Shown one piece after another: positions 1 to 5,371 of a stretch of 5,371 bases of DNA. The stretch covers positions 1 through 5,371 of the forward strand of contig CAZRZN010000276.1 of NCBI GenBank assembly GCA_964604565.1. The letters are read 5' to 3'. Position 1 is the first letter of the stretch. Each line of letters opens with the position of its first letter. A program made the translations under genes and the position numbers. Source of the DNA: CAZRZN01 sp964604565. Its GTDB lineage: Bacteria; Pseudomonadota; Alphaproteobacteria; Rhodobacterales; Rhodobacteraceae. Below the pieces are notes generated by a model. That model was not told the DNA's origin, searched no databases, and saw nothing but the letters and a program-made list of their open reading frames with translations.

Positions 1-1
1 C

Positions 2-607
2 GACGATACCGGCATCTCGGAGGACCCGGAGGTGCGCTTCGCCGTCGCCAAGAAGATCGTCGAACGGGCCGCCGATTTCGGCATCCCGGCCCATGACATC
101 GTGGTGGATCCGCTGGTGATGCCCATTGGCGCCATGAGCAGCGCGGGCCTTCAGGTCTTTACGCTGGTGCGCCGCCTGCGCGAGGAACTGGGCGTGAACA
201 CCACGTGCGGGGCTTCCAACATCTCCTTCGGGCTGCCAAACCGTCACGGCATCAACAATGCCTTCCTGCCCATGGCCATGGGCGCAGGCATGACGTCGGC
301 CATCATGAACCCGGTGATGCTGCCGGTGAACGCCGCGAAGATCGCCGAAAAGCGGGCCGCGGTCGAAGCCGCCGGTATCATCCTGCCGGACGAGATGGAC
401 GATGAGGCATTCGCGCAGATGTTCGGTCTGGGATCGACCAAGCCGCGCCCGGGCAAGGAGATGGAGGCGATCCGCGCCGCAAACTTCCTGACCAACAACG
501 ACGATGGCGGCGCGGCCTGGATCGAGTTCAACCGGCAGGCGCCCAAGGCGGGCCATGAGGGCCGGGGCCGCGCGGGCCGCACCGGTGGACGCCGCCGCCG
601 CGCCTGA
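2..607 (+). CDS. Methyltetrahydrofolate:corrinoid methyltransferase, C-terminal part (5' end off window)
   Basis: The reading frame is open from base 2, so the GTG at 32 is an internal valine and the true start lies upstream of the window; 201 residues are visible. The protein resembles the pterin-binding TIM-barrel methyltransferases (AcsE/MtgA/MetH folate-domain type), which move the methyl group of 5-methyltetrahydrofolate to the cobalt of a corrinoid protein in the cytoplasm. Supporting motifs, numbered from the first visible residue, are VVDPLVMPIG (34-43) and GASNISFGLPNR (70-81), followed by an INNAFLPMAMGAGM segment and IMNP. The Asn in the SNISFGLP motif is probably the folate-contacting residue known from AcsE. 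In Rhodobacterales such a stand-alone protein may be the folate-binding part of a split B12-dependent methionine synthase, as I recall being reported for Phaeobacter inhibens. A role in methylamine or betaine demethylation is the alternative, and the upstream neighbours that would decide are not visible. The last 14 residues form an Arg/Gly-rich tail (RGRAGRTGGRRRRA). Confidence 0.88.
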   Translation, partial: DDTGISEDPEVRFAVAKKIVERAADFGIPAHDIVVDPLVMPIGAMSSAGLQVFTLVRRLREELGVNTTCGASNISFGLPNRHGINNAFLPMAMGAGMTSAIMNPVMLPVNAAKIAEKRAAVEAAGIILPDEMDDEAFAQMFGLGSTKPRPGKEMEAIRAANFLTNNDDGGAAWIEFNRQAPKAGHEGRGRAGRTGGRRRRA

Positions 608-636
608 AATCCCGCGTTCGCGCATTTCCGAATGAT

Positions 637-668
637 GGCCCGGCCCCTGCGCCGGGCCGCTTCGTTTC
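637..668 (+). terminator. Probable intrinsic terminator after the methyltransferase gene
   Basis: A perfect 8-bp stem, GGCCCGGC (637-644) paired with GCCGGGCC (651-658), closes a 6-base loop and starts 30 bases after the stop codon. The tail (gcttcgtttcc) is only modestly T-rich, which is common in GC-rich alphaproteobacteria. The position and stem fit a terminator; the weak U-tract limits confidence. Confidence 0.55.
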
Positions 669-694
669 CGTCGTACATGCTTTTCGCACGCCAG

Positions 695-710
695 TTTGAA
701 CATCTTCAAA
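695..710. promoter_or_regulatory. Candidate CRP/FNR-type operator (inverted repeat)
   Basis: The sequence TTTGAA-CATC-TTCAAA is a perfect 6-bp inverted repeat with a 4-base spacer. It contains TTGAA-N4-TTCAA, which has the TTG...CAA ends and 5-4-5 spacing of sites bound by CRP/FNR-superfamily regulators (FNR itself prefers TTGAT-N4-ATCAA). It is AT-rich within GC-rich surroundings and sits in noncoding DNA. A second overlapping dyad, ATCTT-CA-AAGAT (702-713), shares its right half. Against it, the site lies over 320 bases upstream of the next start codon and no well-spaced -10 element is evident beside it. A 6+6 dyad at one fixed spacing is expected by chance about once per 4 kb. Confidence 0.35.
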
Positions 711-862
711 GATCGTCACAGCTGGTCTGCGGACTGACGCGATGATTGTGCAAAGGCCGCAGCCTGCGTTCGGCCGGCCGTTTGGCATCTGCCCGGCGCG
801 CCGTTCCCGGCACCTCCGGCCCAGTTGCACGGTTTTTCCTAGCCGCCTGCAAATTTCGAACG

Positions 863-881
863 GCACCGAAACGCGCGGTGC
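863..881 (+). repeat. Short hairpin, GCACCG/CGGTGC
   Basis: An inverted repeat with 6-bp arms (863-868 and 876-881) and a 7-base loop lies in the noncoding gap. No T-run follows it, so it is not a convincing terminator. It could be an RNA structural element or chance in GC-rich DNA. Confidence 0.25.
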
Positions 882-973
882 ATCCGCCGATCAAGCAACG
901 CCGTGGACGGTCATCTGCCGTCCCGTTCAGGCCGCCAGGTTGCCCCTTGGCCTTTGCAGAATGGCATCGGTGA

Positions 974-1003
974 TTGACCTGAGCGACATCGCAGCGGCAT
1001 GTT
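974..1003 (+). promoter_or_regulatory. Weak candidate sigma-70-like promoter for the secreted-protein gene
   Basis: TTGACC (974-979) matches the -35 consensus at five of six bases. Eighteen bases further on, CATGTT (998-1003) matches TATAAT at only three of six. This would start transcription near 1010 and leave a short leader that includes the ribosome binding site at 1020-1024. The position is sensible but the -10 is poor. Confidence 0.28.
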
Positions 1004-1019
1004 CGACGATCTCATTTTC

Positions 1020-1024
1020 AGGAG
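1020..1024 (+). promoter_or_regulatory. Ribosome binding site that fixes the start at 1032
   Basis: AGGAG lies seven bases before the ATG at 1032. The in-frame ATG at 999 lacks a comparable site and would put an 11-residue charged extension ahead of an otherwise clean signal peptide, so 1032 is preferred. Confidence 0.8.
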
Positions 1025-1031
1025 TATCTTC

Positions 1032-2036
1032 ATGTTTCGCCTTTCTCTGATCCTGTCCCTGTGCCTTGCCCTGCCGGTGCAGGCCGCAGACCTCGAGATC
1101 CTTGGCATGACCAATGATGCCTTCGACATTCAGGACTCCGACCCGACGATCGCCTGCACGCACCGCGTCACCGGCACGTTCAACCCCGGTGACGGCGACC
1201 GGATTGCCGCCGCTCTGACGGGCTCTATAGACCGGTGGCGCAATCAGGACCTCTATGGCGTGTCCGTGATCTGCCTCGACAGTCCCGGCGGATCCATCGC
1301 GGAGGCGCTGAAGCTGGCCGATGTGCTGCGCAACGAGGCCATCGGCACGCGGCTGGAGGCCGGCACCCGCTGCGAAAGCGCCTGTGCGCTGCTGTTCATG
1401 GCGGGCAGTTTTTACGCCCATGAAAGCGGGCTCTACAAATGGCGGATCATGCACCCGACCGCGCGGCTGGGATTTCATGCGCCATCGCTACAGGTGCGCG
1501 ATGGACAATACAGCGCAGAGACCGTCACCAGATCCTATGCGCTGGCGATGGAGACATTGGCCCGCACCATCGAGGATCTGATGCAGAACCGCGGATTCGA
1601 GGATGGCGAGCACCTCAAACCCTCGCTGATGGCGGCCATGCTGCGCACGCCGCCGGACCAGATGTTCTATATCGAGACGGCGGATCAGGCCGGCCGATGG
1701 GGGATCAAGGTCGGGCCGATGCGGACCTCCGGACTGACCATGCAGGAGATGGATTTCCGACGCGCCTGCGCCAATGAAAAGGCATGGCAGGCCGACGAAA
1801 GCGCGGTTCAACCCGATGCCTACTGGATGGAGAATTTCATCAACTGGACGACGGAAGACTGGGGCGACAGCATTGAGATCATCTATAACGACATGACCGG
1901 CGACAGGTGCATTTATTCCTTGCCGGCAGGCTCCGCGCGCAGCCGGTCCGCAACCTTCGATGAGGTGAACGGAGGGTATTTCACCCTGATCAACGCCGTG
2001 GATCCGGACGTCCGACTGGCAACCCTGCCCTATTGA
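1032..2036 (+). CDS. Exported ClpP/crotonase-like protein of unknown function
   Basis: This 334-residue protein begins with a standard signal peptide, MFRLSLILSLCLALPVQA, probably cut after Ala18, so it should act in the periplasm or beyond. The core has ClpP-fold features: LDSPGGS (82-88) matches the oxyanion-hole SPGG of ClpP; GTRCESACALLF (111-122) falls where ClpP carries its nucleophile, making Ser116 the candidate; and RLGFHAP (145-151) matches the ClpP IHQP strand, making His149 the candidate base. A segment near 204-227, ending ADQAGRWGIKVG, resembles the final ClpP helix-turn where the third acid sits, but no Asp lines up clearly; Asp209 is the nearest. This resembles the periplasmic ClpP-like group I recall as COG3904, which is little studied. 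Residues from about 230 onward form a separate Trp-rich C-terminal part that I do not recognise. The mature protein has six Cys (42, 81, 114, 118, 246, 293), which could form disulfides. It appears monocistronic and converges on mfd. Peptidase activity is inference; a non-catalytic role is possible. Confidence 0.85.
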   Translation: MFRLSLILSLCLALPVQAADLEILGMTNDAFDIQDSDPTIACTHRVTGTFNPGDGDRIAAALTGSIDRWRNQDLYGVSVICLDSPGGSIAEALKLADVLRNEAIGTRLEAGTRCESACALLFMAGSFYAHESGLYKWRIMHPTARLGFHAPSLQVRDGQYSAETVTRSYALAMETLARTIEDLMQNRGFEDGEHLKPSLMAAMLRTPPDQMFYIETADQAGRWGIKVGPMRTSGLTMQEMDFRRACANEKAWQADESAVQPDAYWMENFINWTTEDWGDSIEIIYNDMTGDRCIYSLPAGSARSRSATFDEVNGGYFTLINAVDPDVRLATLPY

Positions 2037-2061
2037 GGGCATCGCATCTGCCGCGCCGAGC

Positions 2062-5000
2062 TCAGGCCCTTGCCTTGGCCTTCTTCTTTTCCGCCTTCAC
2101 CTTTTCCGCCAGATCGCGGGCGATGGCAAAGGCCCCCTCGATCTTGTCCTTGTCCCGCTTCCAGTCACGCCGCACCACGATCTTGTTGTCCTTGACCTTG
2201 GCCAGACCCTTTTGCGCGTCGATGAATTCCACAAGACCCTGCGGAGAGGCGAATTTGTCGTTGTGAAATTGAATGGTCGCGCCCTTCGGCCCGCCGTCCA
2301 GCTTGGCAATCCCGGCGCGCTTGCACATCGCCTTGATCCGCACCACCAGCAGCAGCGTGTTTACCTCTCGCGGCAGCTTGCCGAAACGGTCGATCAGTTC
2401 GGCGGCGAAGCCTTCCAGCTCCACCTTGGTGGTGAGCGACGACAGCCGCCTGTAAAGGCCAAGCCGCACATCCAGATCGGGCACATAGTCTTCGGGGATC
2501 AGGACAGGCACGCCAAGGTTGATCTGCGGTGCCCATTGATCATCGGCCTCCGACAGGCCTTCTGCCCCGCCAGCGCGGATCTTGGCGATCGCCTCTTCCA
2601 GCATGGATTGATACAGTTCGTATCCCACGTCGCGCATCTGGCCGGACTGTTCCTCCCCCAGCAGATTACCGGCGCCGCGAATGTCCAGATCCTGCGAGGC
2701 CAGCGCAAACCCCGCCCCCAGCGTGTCGATGCTGCCCAGAACGCGCAGGCGTTTTTCGGCCGTCGTGGTCAATTTCGCGCGCGGCTTGGTCGTCAGATAG
2801 GCATAGGCGCGGGTCTTGGACCGGCCGACGCGTCCGCGGATCTGGTAAAGCTGCGACAGACCGAACATATCCGCGCGATGCACCACCATCGTGTTGGCCG
2901 TCGGAATATCAAGGCCGGATTCGACAATCGTCGTCGCCAGCAGCACGTCATATTTGCCATCGTAAAAGGCGTTCATCCGGTCATCCAGTTCACCGGCGGC
3001 CATCTGGCCATGCGCCACGACATAGCTGACCTCGGGCACCTGTTCGCGCAGAAATTCCTCAACCTCCGGCAGATCTGTCAGTCGCGGCACCACAAAGAAC
3101 GACTGTCCCCCCCGGTAATGCTCACGCAGCAGGGCCTCGCGGATCGTCACCGGATCAAATTCGCTGACATAGGTGCGGATCGACAGGCGGTCGATGGGCG
3201 GCGTGCCGATGATCGACAGATCGCGCACGCCGGTCAACGACAGTTGCAGGGTGCGCGGGATCGGTGTCGCGGTCAGCGTCAGCACATGCACATCGGACCG
3301 AAGCTGTTTCAGCCGTTCCTTGTGCTGCACGCCGAAGCGCTGTTCCTCGTCGATGATCAGCAGGCCAAGGTTGTTGAACCGAATCCCCTTGGCCAGCAGC
3401 GCATGGGTGCCCACGGCCACATCCACCGTGCCTTTGGTGATCCCCTCGCGGGTCAGCGCGGCCTGCCGCGTTCCGACGAACCGCGACAGCGGGGAGACCT
3501 CCAGCGGGAACCCGCGAAAGCGTTCGGCAAAGCTGTTGTAATGCTGGCGCGCCAGCAGCGTCGTCGGGGCGATCACCGCGACCTGCACGCCTGACATCGC
3601 CGCGACAAAGGCCGCGCGCATCGCCACCTCCGTCTTGCCAAAGCCCACGTCGCCGCAGATCAGCCGGTCCATCGGCTGACCGGAGTGCATGTCCGCCATG
3701 ACATCCTCGATGGCCGACATCTGATCGTCGGTTTCCTGATAGGGGAACCGCGCGGCAAAGCTTTCGTAGGCCCCCGGCGGCGGATCCATGATCGGCGCCT
3801 TGCGCAGCGCGCGTTCGGCCGCGATGCGGATGAGCCGGTCCGCCATCTCGCGGATGCGTTCCTTCAGCTTGGCCTTCTTGGCCTGCCATGCGCCACCGCC
3901 CAGCCTGTCCAGAAGACCTTCCTCGTGGCCATATTTCGACAGCAGTTCGATATTCTCGACCGGCAGGTAAAGCTTTGAGTTTTCGGCATACTCCAGCAGA
4001 AGGCATTCATGCGCGGCACCCGCGGCGGTGATCACCTCCATCCCCTGATAGCGGCCGATGCCGTGGTCCACATGCACCACCAGATCGCCGGGGCTGAGCG
4101 ACTGGTGCTCCGTCAGGAAATTTTCGGCCTTGCGGCGTTTGCGCGGCGCGCGGATCAACCGGTCACCCAGAACATCCTGTTCCGAAATCACCGTGATCCG
4201 CTGATCGTCCCAAGGCGCCTCAAACCCGGCCTCCAGCGACCAGACCGCCAGATGCAGCCCGCGCTTGCCGATCCGGGTGCCGTCCCGGATCTGGATCGCC
4301 TCGGCCAGACCTTCATCCTCGATCAGTCCTTCAAGACGTTCACGCGCCCCTTCGGAATAGGAGACGATGACCACCGGACCGTCTTGCATCCTTGCGCGAA
4401 CGTGCTCGGCCAGAGAACTGAAAAGGCTTATTTTTTCCTGCTGGCGCTCAGGTGAGAAATTGCGCCCGATCCGTCCCCCGGCATCTACGACACCCGGCCC
4501 GCTGGACTGCGGCAACGGGTGAAACTGCACCTGCCGCCGCGCGCCGATGGCGCTGTCCCAGCCCGCCTCGTCCAGATAGAGCAAGCCGGGCGGGATCGGT
4601 TTGTAAACCGTGCTACCCATGGTCTTTTTCTGGCTCAACGCATGTTGGCGGGCCTCATACTGATCGGCGATGCTGTCCCAGCGGGCGATGCGCGAGGGCG
4701 TCAGTTGATCGTCCATCAGCACCGGCGCGCCGGGCAGATAGTCGAACAGCGTCTCCAGCCGCTCATGAAAGAACGGCAGCCAATGCTCGATGCCCTGATG
4801 CTTGCGCCCGGCGCTGACGGCCTCGTAAAGCGGATCATCGGTTCCCGCCGCACCGAATTCGATCCGGTAGTTCTGCCGGAACCGCCGGATCGCTGCCTCG
4901 TCCAGGATCACCTCCGACACCGGGGCAAGGTCCACCATGTCCAGCTGTTCGGTGGTGCGCTGGCTGGCGGCGTCGAACCGGCGCGCCCCGTCCAGCACAT

Positions 5001-5371
5001 CGCCGAAGAAGTCCAGCCGCACCGGTCCGCCCTCGCCCGGGGGATAGATGTCTATGATCCCGCCGCGGATCGCGTAATCGCCCGGTTCGGTCACGGTGGG
5101 CGCCTGGCTGAAGCCCATGCGCACCAGAAAGTTGCGCAGCGCCTCTTCGTTCACGCGGTCGCCGACGCGCGCGGAAAACGCCGCCTCGCGCAGAACGTCG
5201 CGGGCCGGCAGACGTTGCGTCGCTGCCGACAACGTGGTCAGCAAGACAAAGCGCCCCGGCATCCCGTGCACCAGCCCCGCCAGCGTCGCCATCCGCGCGG
5301 CGGAAATGTCGGCATTGGGCGAAACCCGGTCATAGGGCAGGCAATCCCATGCCGGAAAGGTGAACACCGGC
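2062..5371 (-). CDS. mfd: Transcription-repair coupling factor Mfd (N-terminus off window)
   Basis: Mfd is a cytoplasmic ATP-driven DNA translocase that removes RNA polymerase stalled at lesions and recruits UvrA to start nucleotide excision repair. The frame stays open to the window edge, so the GTG at 5365-5367 is an internal Val. Counting from that codon, 1,101 residues are visible. The UvrB-like module includes FPAWDCLPYDRVSPN (4-18). Arg101, Arg117 and Phe121 align with E. coli Arg165, Arg181 and Phe185, the UvrA-binding residues, which implies about 64 missing residues and a normal full length near 1,165. The RNA polymerase interacting domain starts at PGDLVVHVDHGIGRYQGM (426-443). The translocase has Walker A GDVGFGKTE (572-580), DEEQ (673-676), TATPIPRTL (698-706), TTIVESGLDIPTANT (812-826) and QIRGRVGRS (842-850). 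The C-terminal regulatory domain D7 covers roughly 950-1060, and the protein ends in a Lys-rich tail. No key motif is missing. RecG is excluded by the UvrB-like and polymerase-binding domains. Confidence 0.98.
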   Translation of the reverse strand, partial: PVFTFPAWDCLPYDRVSPNADISAARMATLAGLVHGMPGRFVLLTTLSAATQRLPARDVLREAAFSARVGDRVNEEALRNFLVRMGFSQAPTVTEPGDYAIRGGIIDIYPPGEGGPVRLDFFGDVLDGARRFDAASQRTTEQLDMVDLAPVSEVILDEAAIRRFRQNYRIEFGAAGTDDPLYEAVSAGRKHQGIEHWLPFFHERLETLFDYLPGAPVLMDDQLTPSRIARWDSIADQYEARQHALSQKKTMGSTVYKPIPPGLLYLDEAGWDSAIGARRQVQFHPLPQSSGPGVVDAGGRIGRNFSPERQQEKISLFSSLAEHVRARMQDGPVVIVSYSEGARERLEGLIEDEGLAEAIQIRDGTRIGKRGLHLAVWSLEAGFEAPWDDQRITVISEQDVLGDRLIRAPRKRRKAENFLTEHQSLSPGDLVVHVDHGIGRYQGMEVITAAGAAHECLLLEYAENSKLYLPVENIELLSKYGHEEGLLDRLGGGAWQAKKAKLKERIREMADRLIRIAAERALRKAPIMDPPPGAYESFAARFPYQETDDQMSAIEDVMADMHSGQPMDRLICGDVGFGKTEVAMRAAFVAAMSGVQVAVIAPTTLLARQHYNSFAERFRGFPLEVSPLSRFVGTRQAALTREGITKGTVDVAVGTHALLAKGIRFNNLGLLIIDEEQRFGVQHKERLKQLRSDVHVLTLTATPIPRTLQLSLTGVRDLSIIGTPPIDRLSIRTYVSEFDPVTIREALLREHYRGGQSFFVVPRLTDLPEVEEFLREQVPEVSYVVAHGQMAAGELDDRMNAFYDGKYDVLLATTIVESGLDIPTANTMVVHRADMFGLSQLYQIRGRVGRSKTRAYAYLTTKPRAKLTTTAEKRLRVLGSIDTLGAGFALASQDLDIRGAGNLLGEEQSGQMRDVGYELYQSMLEEAIAKIRAGGAEGLSEADDQWAPQINLGVPVLIPEDYVPDLDVRLGLYRRLSSLTTKVELEGFAAELIDRFGKLPREVNTLLLVVRIKAMCKRAGIAKLDGGPKGATIQFHNDKFASPQGLVEFIDAQKGLAKVKDNKIVVRRDWKRDKDKIEGAFAIARDLAEKVKAEKKKAKARA

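Larger units (their letters stand above)
608..1031. other. Intergenic region without a supported gene
   Basis: About 424 bases separate the methyltransferase stop from the start of the secreted-protein gene. Several overlapping short open frames exist here on both strands. None has a recognisable protein family, a good ribosome binding site, or the strong third-position GC bias of the flanking genes, and one of them runs into the next gene in another frame. The region contains the putative terminator, an AT-rich dyad (695-710), a hairpin (863-881), a T5 run at 833-837 without an obvious preceding stem, and a promoter-like pair at 974-1003. It probably carries the promoter and control sites of the downstream gene, and could also encode a small RNA. 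Confidence 0.6.

Noticed and set aside
698..709. Alphaproteobacterial LexA box (GAAC-N7-GAAC)
   Set aside because: GAAC is present at 698-701, but seven bases on the sequence is AAGA, not GAAC.
772..803. Two GC palindromes, GGCCGGCC (772-779) and CGGCGCGCCG (794-803)
   Set aside because: Short all-GC palindromes are common by chance at this base composition, and neither has a fitting tail or neighbour to suggest a function.
999..1031. Upstream in-frame ATG as the start of the exported protein
   Set aside because: It would add a charged 11-residue stretch before the signal peptide and lacks the AGGAG that sits seven bases before the ATG at 1032.
742..1050. A 102-codon open frame in the intergenic gap
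   Set aside because: There is no ribosome binding site or recognisable family, its codon bias is weak, and it overlaps the start of the exported-protein gene in another frame.
1047..1064. Possible lipoprotein signal at Cys11 of the exported protein
   Set aside because: The residues before Cys11 are L-S-L, and a lipobox needs Gly, Ala or Ser immediately before the Cys. The VQA-AD site fits ordinary signal peptidase better.
2027..2040. GCCCT/AGGGC stem at the end of the exported-protein gene as a terminator
   Set aside because: The stem is only 5 bp and no T-run follows on either strand.
2212..3594. A 460-codon open frame on the + strand opposite mfd
   Set aside because: It lies wholly antisense to well-conserved mfd motifs, its product is rich in Arg/His/Gln with no family signature, and long antisense frames are expected in GC-rich genes with strong third-position bias.
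5365..5367. GTG as the start codon of mfd
   Set aside because: The frame continues to the window edge, and the FPAWDCLPYDRVSPN segment just after it lies well inside Mfd (near E. coli residue 65 and beyond), so the true start is off the window.

Overview
The window holds parts of three genes from a GC-rich bacterium, most likely an alphaproteobacterium of the Rhodobacterales/Roseobacter type. The evidence is the high-GC codon choice, an alphaproteobacterial-looking Mfd, and a methyltetrahydrofolate:corrinoid methyltransferase of the kind common in that order. The taxonomic placement is recall and inference, since there is no rRNA or other marker in the window.

Layout. Positions 2-607 (+) are the 3' part of a methyltetrahydrofolate:corrinoid methyltransferase gene whose start lies off the left edge. 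A GC-rich hairpin follows it and may be its terminator. A gap of about 424 bases (608-1031) has no convincing gene. It does hold an AT-rich dyad of the CRP/FNR type at 695-710, a small hairpin at 863-881, and a weak promoter-like pair close to the next gene. Positions 1032-2036 (+) encode a 334-residue exported protein with a ClpP/crotonase-like core. Its start is fixed by a good ribosome binding site and a signal peptide. Only 25 bases later, and convergent with it, is mfd (2062-5371, -), the transcription-repair coupling factor. About 1,100 of its roughly 1,165 residues are visible; the first 60 or so lie off the right edge.

The genes do not form one pathway. The first belongs to one-carbon/B12 metabolism, the second is an envelope protein of unknown role, and the third is a housekeeping DNA repair translocase. 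I see no mobile element, CRISPR array, tRNA, rRNA or phage signature.

I did not find a convincing new multi-gene system. The points most worth a second look are the uncharacterised secreted ClpP-like protein and the dyad in the intergenic gap.
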